From contig NZ_LT670818.1 of the NCBI RefSeq assembly GCF_900129505.1, positions 7,969,001 to 8,033,000 of the forward strand: a DNA stretch of 64,000 nt, in the 5' to 3' direction. Made by a program: the position numbers and the translations under genes. The DNA is from Bradyrhizobium erythrophlei. GTDB taxonomy: Bacteria > Pseudomonadota > Alphaproteobacteria > Rhizobiales > Xanthobacteraceae. The first letter of the stretch is position 1; each line of letters begins with the position of its first letter. Below are positions 56,745 to 64,000 of the stretch, in pieces. Under the pieces are notes generated by a model. That model did not search any database, was not told the origin of the DNA, and saw nothing but the letters and a program-made list of their open reading frames with translations.

Positions 56745-58373
56745 TCAAAGCAACTCAGCGCCGCCGCCCCGGGCCGGTCCCGCCGTTGGATCATAGTCGT
56801 CCGGCTTCTTGGCGATCAGCGTTTGCGTCGTCAGGATCAGGCCGGCGACGGAGGCCGCATTGCGAACCGCGCTGTAGCAGACCTTGACCGGATCGATGAT
56901 GCCGGCCTTCATCAGGTCAACAGATGCACCATTGCGTGCATCAAGCCCGTGACCGTTCAGGCCTTTGGCGACCTTCGTTACCTCGACTTCACCGTTCAGG
57001 CCGGCATTGGCGGCAATATAAAAAAACGGGCGGCTCAGCGAGCGTTGAAGCAGTTCCGCTCCCTGTTTGGCACCGCCTTTCAATCCTTCAATCAAGCCGT
57101 CGAGCTGTGGTGCTGCTCTGAGCAGAGCAACACCGCCACCCGGCACGATACCTTCCTCGATCGCCGCACGGGTCGCATTGATCGCATCCTCGATCAGCTG
57201 GGTGCGCCGCTTTTGCTCGACCGGCGTTGCACCGCCCGCAAGGATCATGGCCGTGCCACCGGACAGCTTTGCGATACGCTCCTGGAATTTGTCGCGTTCG
57301 ATATTTTCCGGGGCTGCATCATATTGGCGCATGACCTGTTCGCGGCGCGCGGCGACCTTCTTCTGATCGCCACCGCCCGCCGTAATCAGCGTCTTCGAGG
57401 CCGAAATGCGCACCTGGCGCGCCGAGCCAAGATCGTGCAATTCCGCCTTTTCAAGCTTGCCGCCAAGGTCAACCGAAATCACGCGTCCTCCCGTGGTAAT
57501 CGCGATATCCTCGAGCATCGCCTTGCGCCAATGCCCGAATTCGGGCGGATGGATCGCGGCAACCTTGAAATTGTTTTTCTCGCGGCGCGCCAGCAATTGC
57601 ATAATCACCGGCGGTGCTACTTCCTCGGCAATGATCAGCAAGGGTCGGCCGCTCTTTTCAATAAGCGAGATCACGCCGGCGAGTTGCTCGCCGGTCTGAA
57701 TTCTGTGATCGGTCATCAGGATGAACGGATTGTCGAGAACGACCTGCATCTTCTCTATATCCGTGACCATGTGATGCGAGAGATACCCGCGCTCGAACGC
57801 CATGCCCTCGATGATCTCCAGCGTCGTCTCAACGGTATTGCCAAATTCCACTGCGACAATCCCGTGATTGCCCGCCCGCTCAAAGGCATCGGCGACCATA
57901 TTTCCTAATGCTGCATCGTTGGCCGCAATACTCGCAACGGCACGCAGACCAGCAGGACCCTGCAGGGCCTTGGCCGAGCGCTTCAATGCGGCGATGGTCT
58001 CGGTGACCGCCAGTTCGAGCCCTTCGACCAGTTCGACCGGATTGGTCCCTGCGGCGAGGCATTTCAGGCCGTCTTGCACAAGCACGTCGGCCAGGACCGT
58101 GGCCGTCGTCGTGCCGTCGCCGGCAACTTCATTGGTCTGCTTTGACACTTCGCGCAACACCTGCGCACCCATATTCTCGAACGGGCATTCAAGCTCGATT
58201 TCGCTGGCAATGCTGACGCCGTCCCGCGAGATGATCGGTGTACCGATCGGCCGGTCCATGATCGCGTTCATGCCCTTCGGACCCAATGTTCCGCGCACAG
58301 CCTTGGCGAGTTTGGCGACGCCCCTGCCCAGCGCTGCTCGCGCCGCTTCATCATGCAGCATGATTTTCGGCAT
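56745..58373 (-). CDS. GroEL-like chaperonin of the monooxygenase cluster
   Basis: A 542-residue 60-kDa chaperonin paralog. It keeps the ATP-site motif VAGDGTTTATVLA (84-96) and the VPGGGVALLRA segment, but ends GGGAELL without the Gly-Gly-Met tail of housekeeping GroEL, and no groES gene precedes it. Propane/acetone monooxygenase operons (mimG, prmG) carry such a dedicated chaperonin needed to fold the hydroxylase large subunit. It is the last gene of the operon seen here. Confidence 0.93.
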   Translation of the reverse strand: MPKIMLHDEAARAALGRGVAKLAKAVRGTLGPKGMNAIMDRPIGTPIISRDGVSIASEIELECPFENMGAQVLREVSKQTNEVAGDGTTTATVLADVLVQDGLKCLAAGTNPVELVEGLELAVTETIAALKRSAKALQGPAGLRAVASIAANDAALGNMVADAFERAGNHGIVAVEFGNTVETTLEIIEGMAFERGYLSHHMVTDIEKMQVVLDNPFILMTDHRIQTGEQLAGVISLIEKSGRPLLIIAEEVAPPVIMQLLARREKNNFKVAAIHPPEFGHWRKAMLEDIAITTGGRVISVDLGGKLEKAELHDLGSARQVRISASKTLITAGGGDQKKVAARREQVMRQYDAAPENIERDKFQERIAKLSGGTAMILAGGATPVEQKRRTQLIEDAINATRAAIEEGIVPGGGVALLRAAPQLDGLIEGLKGGAKQGAELLQRSLSRPFFYIAANAGLNGEVEVTKVAKGLNGHGLDARNGASVDLMKAGIIDPVKVCYSAVRNAASVAGLILTTQTLIAKKPDDYDPTAGPARGGGAELL

Positions 58374-58440
58374 TGGATATCCTCACCTTTTACTAACGAG
58401 TTTTCTTGCTTGGAATTATTCGCAGTCCGAAACTCTCGTG

Positions 58441-59250
58441 TTAGGGCACGTGTTCTGAGTCCAGCGTGTTCGACGAAGCCTTCGATTTTGGCACAAAGGG
58501 CGTTTCGAGATCGAAGCGCACGGAAAGCAGACCGCGGCAGAGAGCGCCGTTAAATTCGACGTTGATGCCGACGCGCCTCAGACCCGAAACGTAGGCGGCA
58601 AAGCCGTCGGCTTTCACCCGCGCTCCCTTTGCGTCAACAAAGGCGGGCTCATCGCCACGCAGCAGCCCAACGACAGCCCGTCGCTCAAGATAGCGTCGCA
58701 CCAATTTTTCGCCTTCATCATCGACCGGCAGGCAACCAAGCTCCGTCAGCGTCAAGCTGACGATCGCTTGGGGCGAGTACCCCACCCCGATGAGATGGTT
58801 GAGCAGCGCTACCTGCCGGCGCTGAAATGCCTTGACCAGGAACGTTTGACGCAAATCATCCAGGTTGCCATCGGCTTCGGCACCGAAGGTCTCCTGAAAC
58901 GACAGTCCTTGAGCAAGACCCGCGTTAATTTGGTCGGCATACATGTGCTCACCCAACACGACACTGACGCCCTCGACCCAGTCCAGCGCGTTCACGGCGC
59001 GGCGCATGTCGTCCGCCATCAAGAACGAGAAATTGGCGGCGCACCAATAGGTCGGCAGACGGAATTCGATGTGGACGCGATTCTCCGAATCCACATCGGC
59101 TTTTGAGACAAAGTTCAAGTCGGTAACCGACTCGTCGAGCTCCGGATCCATCACGCCTTCCAGGCAAGCCCATATTTCGGCTTGCCTGTCATGGTTCTGC
59201 CGGTGTTGCGACCGGTCGGCCCTTTCGGCACCATCTTTCATGGCTGTCAC
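58441..59250 (-). CDS. DUF59 (MIP18-like) protein
   Basis: A 269-residue protein whose N-terminal domain is DUF59: IWACLEGVMDPELDESVTDLNFV, then YWCAANFSFLMADDMRRAV. DUF59 proteins take part in Fe-S or metal-centre assembly. A C-terminal extension of about 130 residues has no recognised domain. Homologs occur with the amidohydrolase and chaperonin in mim/prm clusters; a role in maturing the di-iron hydroxylase is inferred. The gene overlaps the amidohydrolase stop by 4 bases. Confidence 0.85.
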   Translation of the reverse strand: MTAMKDGAERADRSQHRQNHDRQAEIWACLEGVMDPELDESVTDLNFVSKADVDSENRVHIEFRLPTYWCAANFSFLMADDMRRAVNALDWVEGVSVVLGEHMYADQINAGLAQGLSFQETFGAEADGNLDDLRQTFLVKAFQRRQVALLNHLIGVGYSPQAIVSLTLTELGCLPVDDEGEKLVRRYLERRAVVGLLRGDEPAFVDAKGARVKADGFAAYVSGLRRVGINVEFNGALCRGLLSVRFDLETPFVPKSKASSNTLDSEHVP

Positions 59251-60290
59251 CTGGGCGCGTGGACGGCTTCGGGCAGATGGGCATAGCCCCCGCCCGACCT
59301 GATCTTCTTCTTCTGGGCCTCGACATCAATGCCATAGAGGCGGGCCGCATTGAGGCCGAGAATCTTGGCTTTCGTCTCCATCGACAAGACCGAACCGGTT
59401 TCCTTGGCAACGTCCGCGGGAATTTCGAACGCCATGAACTTGTCGATCAGCCACTTCGGCGTCCAGATGCCGTAGTCGCTGCCGTAGAGAATCTTGTCTG
59501 GCCCAACCCAGAACAAGAGCTCCGAAATGACATGGGCGAAATACCCCGGGCGCGTATGGATGAAAGGCAAAGCCACCGCGAGGCCGGCATAGACATTGGT
59601 TTCCTGGGTCGCGATCCAGCAAAAATCGTCAAGGCGCGGCAGGCCGCAATGCTCGACGATGAAATTCAAATCCTGGAACGAAGTCGCGACGTCATCGACA
59701 TCGGCGACGTCGAACGCATCACGGTTGAGCGGGATGATGGTAGGGCCCTTGTGAACGTGGATATTCTTGATGCCAAGCTTTTGCGCCGCCTCGAGGTATT
59801 TGTAGGACGCCTTGTCGGTCAGCTTGTAGCCTTTGGATTCCCCGCGCCATTCGGCGGTGTAGAGCTTGACGCCCTTCAGCTTGTGCTGTTCGGACAAGGC
59901 ATGCAAATTCTCGATACCTTTTTCGCCGTCGCGTGGATCGAAGGCGCCGTTCAGAATGAAGCGATCCGGATGGCTTTTCTTCATTGCCGCGTTGCGCTCG
60001 GTCGTGTTGAAGCCGTTCTTGTAGAAATCGGTCAGATAGGTCGGCTGCAGGATCGCCATGTCGTCATAGCCGGTCACGAACAGGTCGTCGAACATCGTCT
60101 TGGCGTCGTATTTCTCAAACTTTTCTAATTCCCACTTCTCCGACGGCGGACTGAGATTGGAGTGATAGGCATAGAAGCATTCGATGAACTGTTTGCCGTG
60201 GATGTTTTTCTGGTTGGCCGGGCTGCCGTCCCAGAAATGCGTATGTCCGTCGATGACGAATATCTCTTCGCCCTTGGCTGTCCTGTACAT
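59247..60290 (-). CDS. Amidohydrolase family protein of mim/prm cluster
   Basis: A 347-residue TIM-barrel hydrolase (Amidohydro_2). The metal motif HTHFWDG is near residue 16, with KLYTAEWRGE, NIHVHKGP, VEHCGLPRLDD and YGSDYGIWTP later. Genes of this type lie directly after the coupling-protein gene in propane monooxygenase operons; their reaction is not settled. The gap to the coupling gene is 112 bases. Confidence 0.9.
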   Translation of the reverse strand: MYRTAKGEEIFVIDGHTHFWDGSPANQKNIHGKQFIECFYAYHSNLSPPSEKWELEKFEKYDAKTMFDDLFVTGYDDMAILQPTYLTDFYKNGFNTTERNAAMKKSHPDRFILNGAFDPRDGEKGIENLHALSEQHKLKGVKLYTAEWRGESKGYKLTDKASYKYLEAAQKLGIKNIHVHKGPTIIPLNRDAFDVADVDDVATSFQDLNFIVEHCGLPRLDDFCWIATQETNVYAGLAVALPFIHTRPGYFAHVISELLFWVGPDKILYGSDYGIWTPKWLIDKFMAFEIPADVAKETGSVLSMETKAKILGLNAARLYGIDVEAQKKKIRSGGGYAHLPEAVHAPR

Positions 60291-60402
60291 GGCGTTTCTC
60301 CTGCTCCCGCGTGAGGATTGAATGTTTTGAGGCTCGCCATTGGCGCAGCCGACCCGCTATGGCCGGCATCCAAACCGGCCATACGCCATTCGCCGTAAAA
60401 TC

Positions 60403-60759
60403 TCAGACGATGTATTTCATCATCTCGTTCATGTCGCCAAACAGGATAACGGTGTTGTCATCCGTCATGACCATGCGGCCGTAATGCGTCGAGGTTGAAA
60501 TCTCGAAAAGATGCGGAGTCATGACGCGACCCAGCTCCTCCGAAATCTCATCCATCTTGAATTCCATCTTGCCGTCGCCGTCGATGCGGATCATGGCGGG
60601 CATGTATGTCACCGTGATATGATCGTGGCGGCTCATGACGTCGGCAATGGCGCGTGCCTCGACGCTGTCGTTCATCGTGATCCCGCACTGGTGCGAAATC
60701 GTATCCTCGAACGTGATGTCTTTCATCGATTTGAAGATGTTGTCGTGCTCTTGCAACAT
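60403..60759 (-). CDS. mimD: Monooxygenase coupling protein (MmoB/DmpM family)
   Basis: A 118-residue effector protein of soluble di-iron monooxygenases. It contains ITMNDSVEARAIADVMSRHDHI and TVTYMPAMIRIDGDGKMEF, the MmoB/DmpM pattern. It binds the hydroxylase and tunes oxygen activation; it has no cofactor. The position after the small subunit gene matches the mimABCD/prmABCD order, which is why the symbol is given. Confidence 0.9.
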   Translation of the reverse strand: MLQEHDNIFKSMKDITFEDTISHQCGITMNDSVEARAIADVMSRHDHITVTYMPAMIRIDGDGKMEFKMDEISEELGRVMTPHLFEISTSTHYGRMVMTDDNTVILFGDMNEMMKYIV

Positions 60760-60801
60760 GTCTGTCTCCTGAAGGGTCTGGTTAAGGGGCGTTGGGTTGG
60801 G

Positions 60802-61899
60802 TTACGATGCGAGATTAGCTGGAACCTGCAGGCCAAGCTCGGTAGCGATACCCTTGATGCGGTTCTTCGCATGCCCCAACGCGTCGCCGAATGTTGCGAC
60901 CTTGACACGTGGCTGCGACCAGATCGGCTGCAGACGATTTGAGGCGTCAAGTGCGAGATCGGCATGCTTTACGAGCCACTTGTTGAACAGCGCAATATTA
61001 TGAGCGCCATGCGTCGGATCCTCACCAAGGATATGGAACAGTTCAACGGTGTTGGCGAGATTGCGCTCATAATCCGCCTCTGCCGCGGAGACGACTGCAG
61101 GGGTGATGAAATCGTTCTGCGCCGCAGCCGCCTGCATCAGGAATCCTGAGCGGAACAGCTCGCCGAGAAGCGACTCGAATACGACGTTGGTCGCAAAGTA
61201 TTGCTCAAGGTAGTCATTTGAGCCCATGATTGATTCAACCGACTTGCGCACGCCCTGCCAGATCGGATCCTCAAGCCAGTGCTGCTTGCCGGCGGCAACG
61301 TCGAAGTCCGGGAGGTCGAGAGCAATCTCGCTCAGATAAAGCGTGATGTCCTGCGCGAAGCGCATCTTGTAGGAAGAATTGGTCAGGATCGCGTTGTTGA
61401 CCATCTGGGTGTAGCCATAACGCTGCGCCTGCATGGTGGAGGTGCCGAGACCGAATTCGGCGTGCTTGTAGGCGCCGAGATGGTTCTGCAATATTTTAAC
61501 CCAGGCTGCGTCGAAGCGGGCGGGTGCGCCGGATTTCCGGCCGTTCTCGATGGTGTTCTGCACCATGCCGCAAATCGTCGACTGCCGCTGGTAGTGCGTG
61601 CGCTCCCATTCCTGGTCGACGGCGCGGAATTTGTGCCAGTTGGAGCTCTTTGCCGCCGTCCAATCCTTGCAATAAGTCGGCGTTCCGTCGGGAAAGGAGA
61701 TGATCCAATCCTGCAGGAGATAACGTTCGGGATCGGGCTGAACATCGACCGTCATGTCTTCGTAGTGTGTCGCCTTGCGACCCTTGGGTTCGAAGTAGTT
61801 GTACTTGCGACTGTCGGAACCCGGAAACGTCGCTGCCCCCGCGGCCCCGGATTTGATGAATGCCGGCTTCGTGGCCGCTCTGCTCGATTGTGCGCTCAT
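60802..61899 (-). CDS. mimC: Di-iron monooxygenase hydroxylase small subunit
   Basis: A 365-residue beta subunit of a soluble di-iron monooxygenase. It keeps the ferritin-like helical pattern, e.g. GRKATHYEDMTVDVQPDPERY, WEREHY-like RTHYQRQSTICGMVQNTIENG and HLGAYKHAEFGLGTSTMQAQRYG. The small subunit lacks the iron ligands and supports the large one. It follows the reductase gene by 49 bases. Confidence 0.92.
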   Translation of the reverse strand: MSAQSSRAATKPAFIKSGAAGAATFPGSDSRKYNYFEPKGRKATHYEDMTVDVQPDPERYLLQDWIISFPDGTPTYCKDWTAAKSSNWHKFRAVDQEWERTHYQRQSTICGMVQNTIENGRKSGAPARFDAAWVKILQNHLGAYKHAEFGLGTSTMQAQRYGYTQMVNNAILTNSSYKMRFAQDITLYLSEIALDLPDFDVAAGKQHWLEDPIWQGVRKSVESIMGSNDYLEQYFATNVVFESLLGELFRSGFLMQAAAAQNDFITPAVVSAAEADYERNLANTVELFHILGEDPTHGAHNIALFNKWLVKHADLALDASNRLQPIWSQPRVKVATFGDALGHAKNRIKGIATELGLQVPANLAS

Positions 61900-61948
61900 T
61901 GCTAACTCCCTTTTGCTTCTCTCTCCCTGCGACGAACTTTGAACGCCG

Positions 61949-62992
61949 TCATCGCACCGCCGGCGTAAACTTGTCGAAATAGATATGGTCGGGTTCGACG
62001 CCGTTCATTTGCAAGACCGGCAACACGGCATCGATCATTGGCGTCGGACCACACGCGTAGGCGTCGATCGCACCGGTCAGCTTCTCTTCCCGCAAATGGC
62101 GCAGGACGACCTCATGGATTAGCCCCGTCTCCCCGTCCCACGCGTCATCCGCGTCCGCGTGCGACAGCGCCGGTACAAATTTGAAGTCCTTTAGCTGCGC
62201 CGCGATTGCGGCCAGTTCCTCGAGGTAGAATAGATCGGCGCGCGTGCGGGCCCCGTAGAAAAACCGCACAGGCCTTTCTTCATCACTCGCCATGTGATCG
62301 GCCAGGATCGACCAAAGCGGCGACATGCCCGAGCCGCCACCGATCAACAACATGGGGCCTAGCCTCCCCTCCCGCCGGAAGCAGGTTCCATAAGGCCCTT
62401 TGGCAATCAGGGCGTCGCCGACGCTCAATTTTCCATCGAGTTGGGACGAAAACGCCCCATTTGGATATTTCTTGATGATGAAGCGCAGGCTTGTGTTTTC
62501 GCTGGGCGCGTTCGCCATTGAAAAGGCGCGGGTGATGGCGCCATTCCCAAGCGTCAGATCGACATATTGGCCGGCCCAGAATTTCAGGGGCATTTCGATT
62601 TCGATTTCCAATAGCCTGATGTCGGACGTCAACGCGCTGATCTTTGCGACGCGGCCATCAAATGCCTTTACCGCGATCGAACGGCTGAGCAGATCTTCAT
62701 CGTAATTGAGCAATTCGAAACTGACGTCGCTGTAGGCGTGCGTGCGGCACAACAGGACGTGGCCGGTATCGCTCTCGTAATCGGGCAAGGCGAAGGTCGA
62801 ATATTTCAACAGCTCGATGTCACCATCAATGAGCTTTGACTTGCAGCTGCCGCATTGTCCTTCCTTGCAACCATGCATGAGCGAGATGCCCTGACGAAAC
62901 GCCGCGTTAAGCACGGTTTCGCCCTCTTCCACTTCCATCTCGATGCCCAACGGCTCGAACCGAACCTTGTGAACTTGCGCGTCCGTCATCAT
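61949..62992 (-). CDS. mimB: Monooxygenase reductase (2Fe-2S, FAD)
   Basis: A 347-residue electron-transfer protein. The plant-type ferredoxin domain carries C42, C47, C50 and C82 (GCKEGQCGSCKSKL and LLCRTH). The FAD domain has RAFSMANAPSE and the NADH domain GGGSGMSPLWSIL and CGPTPMIDAV. It passes electrons from NADH to the hydroxylase. It lies 99 bases after the large-subunit gene, with a terminator hairpin in that gap. Confidence 0.95.
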   Translation of the reverse strand: MMTDAQVHKVRFEPLGIEMEVEEGETVLNAAFRQGISLMHGCKEGQCGSCKSKLIDGDIELLKYSTFALPDYESDTGHVLLCRTHAYSDVSFELLNYDEDLLSRSIAVKAFDGRVAKISALTSDIRLLEIEIEMPLKFWAGQYVDLTLGNGAITRAFSMANAPSENTSLRFIIKKYPNGAFSSQLDGKLSVGDALIAKGPYGTCFRREGRLGPMLLIGGGSGMSPLWSILADHMASDEERPVRFFYGARTRADLFYLEELAAIAAQLKDFKFVPALSHADADDAWDGETGLIHEVVLRHLREEKLTGAIDAYACGPTPMIDAVLPVLQMNGVEPDHIYFDKFTPAVR

Positions 62993-63051
62993 TTCGGCCT
63001 TGTCGTCGTCTTGGCGAACAGAATGGCGGGAGCATCTTGCCGCTCCCGGGC

Positions 63052-63078
63052 AAAAAGGGGCCGCCGAAGCGGCCCCTT
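63052..63078 (-). terminator. Rho-independent terminator between mimA and mimB
   Basis: On the minus strand AAGGGGCCGC, TTCG loop, GCGGCCCC is followed by TTTTT: a perfect 8-base GC stem with a UUCG-type tetraloop and a U run. It lies 14 bases after the large-subunit stop (63092) and 60 bases before the reductase start. It should end or attenuate most transcripts after the large subunit. A second hairpin (GGGAGC/GCTCCC, 63029-63048) follows. Confidence 0.85.
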
Positions 63079-63091
63079 CCGGTTGTTATGC

Positions 63092-64000
63092 TCAGTGACA
63101 AGGATTGATCTTGAAGCCCTTGCGATAATCGGCCACCGCGACCTCACGCTCGATCGGCGAGAGCGCGCGGAATCCGCGGAGCGGGCTGCCAAGCTGGTGT
63201 CCGCGCACATGATCCAGCGTCCACATGTCCCTGGCCTCAAAGCGCAGATGCGGCTGCGCGATGAGGGTTTTGCCGTCAGACCGAACGAATCCGAGGTCCT
63301 TGATCGCGTCGGCAACATCCCAGCCGTGGTAGCAGTCCTCCCATTCACGGCGACCGCTGAAGCGGCCCATCGCTGGGGTGGGGCGACCTTCGTACTCGGC
63401 GGCAAAGCCCACCTTGTGGGTCCAGCGGCAGCCTTCCGAGCAATAGGTGTACATCTTGCCGTCGACTTCGTCACAAACGAAGTCTTCGCGAATCAGGCAG
63501 GGAACCATGCAGCTCCAGCACCGGTGCGGGTACACATAGCCCACCTCGCTGTTGAAGAGAATGTTGGTTTCGCCGGGAACGCTGAGTTTGGCATGCCATT
63601 TCCAGAAGTCGCCGAACTCGGCGTACCAGCCTGGATACTTGTGCTCGAACCACTCGAAGTCCTTTTCGGTCTGGGCTTCGATGCGCCAGAAATTCACCGA
63701 CCAGCCGACCGTGAAGAACTGCGCGGTCTTGTGGACGTAGTTTTTCTTAACGATCCGATCCCAGGCGGCGGCGACGTCGTCGTGATGGATCTTGATGCCG
63801 TACTTCTCGAGCGGCAGCATGTAGGTCCGATAATAGTCTTCGTAAATCCAGCGATGCCAGAGTTCGGCATAGGATTCCTTGTTCTTGTCGCGGTTCGTCG
63901 TGCCGTATTCAATGAAGGTCCCGATCGCGGCATCGACAATCGCGTGATTCTGCCAGAATGCATATTTCAGATCGCGCTCCAGCAACTGATGGTTCGACGG
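63092..64000 (-). CDS. mimA: Di-iron monooxygenase large subunit, 3' part
   Basis: The last 302 residues of the hydroxylase alpha subunit; the 5' part is beyond the window. Family segments: DLKYAFWQNHAIVDAAIG, ELWHRWIYEDYYRTYMLPLEKYG, EWFEHKYPGWYAEFG, and LRSDGKTLIAQPH-like VRSDGKTLIAQPHLRFEARD, which is close to MmoX of methane monooxygenase. A cysteine group (HRCWSCMVPC, YCSEGCRW) typical of the propane-type enzymes is present. The iron ligands lie in the missing part. Gene order supports a propane/acetone-type (group 5) enzyme; substrate is inferred. Confidence 0.92.
   Translation of the reverse strand, partial: PSNHQLLERDLKYAFWQNHAIVDAAIGTFIEYGTTNRDKNKESYAELWHRWIYEDYYRTYMLPLEKYGIKIHHDDVAAAWDRIVKKNYVHKTAQFFTVGWSVNFWRIEAQTEKDFEWFEHKYPGWYAEFGDFWKWHAKLSVPGETNILFNSEVGYVYPHRCWSCMVPCLIREDFVCDEVDGKMYTYCSEGCRWTHKVGFAAEYEGRPTPAMGRFSGRREWEDCYHGWDVADAIKDLGFVRSDGKTLIAQPHLRFEARDMWTLDHVRGHQLGSPLRGFRALSPIEREVAVADYRKGFKINPCH

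Overview
The window looks like the chromosome of a Bradyrhizobium-type alphaproteobacterium (Nitrobacteraceae). It is GC-rich, it carries the short palindromic intergenic repeats common in that group, and it has a complete-looking aerobic (CobG/CobF-type) cobalamin block with alphaproteobacterial gene content. The genus is an inference from gene content and repeat style, not from a marker gene.

Layout. 0.4-7.3 kb is housekeeping and lipid metabolism: an APH-type phosphotransferase, an acyl-CoA dehydrogenase and a TetR regulator with a candidate operator, biotin synthase bioB, a RidA-like protein, a CaiB-type CoA transferase and a small exported protein. At 7435 there is a copy of the 3' half of a tRNA-Gly(UCC) gene. 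A second copy in the same orientation lies at 53939 (45/46 identical, with similarity continuing for another 23 bases). These direct repeats look like attachment sites bounding a 46.5-kb segment.

Inside that segment, 7.9-31.1 kb holds cobalamin synthesis and cobalt uptake. One riboswitch (about 18740-18905) precedes DUF1636-cobP-cobW-cobN-cobO-cobQ. A second (about 29541-29722) precedes cobF-G-H-I-J and then cobL-E-M-A-B-bluB, with cobK inserted on the opposite strand. cobC, cobD, a BtuF-like binding protein and the cobalt transporter cbtB/cbtA lie outside the two riboswitch units. cobA carries a one-base frameshift. No cobS, cobT, cobV or cobU gene is visible, so the chelatase partners and the last assembly steps must be encoded elsewhere. 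31.5-38.5 kb is an envelope and signalling region: a MipA/OmpV-like outer membrane protein, two DUF2147 proteins, a lipoprotein, an OmpR-type two-component pair and a four-repeat DUF347 membrane protein. Two of these genes share an 11-bp direct-repeat element upstream that fits an OmpR-family site. 38.5-38.9 kb holds remnants of a metal P-type ATPase and a DUF417 gene. 39.0-47.8 kb is a divergent catabolic or detoxification cluster: 2-hydroxyacid dehydrogenase, alpha/beta hydrolase, cupin, GST and an AhpD-like protein on one side; an NHL/SMP-30-like protein, a haloalkane-dehalogenase-like hydrolase and a small unknown on the other. Nearby are a patatin and a LysR regulator. Three ATTC-N7-GAAT boxes link the LysR promoter to the divergent promoter. 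47.9-52.6 kb is an oxidant or electrophile response region: peroxiredoxin, old yellow enzyme, an AraC regulator resembling the hypochlorite sensor RclR including both sensor cysteines, a second AhpD-like protein and a DUF417 (RclC-like) membrane protein.

Beyond the second repeat, after IS3-family transposase debris, 54.7-64.0 kb carries a soluble di-iron monooxygenase cluster of the propane/acetone type (mim/prm order): hydroxylase large subunit (cut by the window end), reductase, small subunit, coupling protein, amidohydrolase, DUF59 protein and a dedicated GroEL-like chaperonin. A sigma-54 activator is encoded convergently. A strong terminator hairpin sits between the large-subunit and reductase genes. 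If the tRNA-repeat reading is right, this is part of a second tandem island whose intact tRNA-Gly and integrase should lie to the right of the window.
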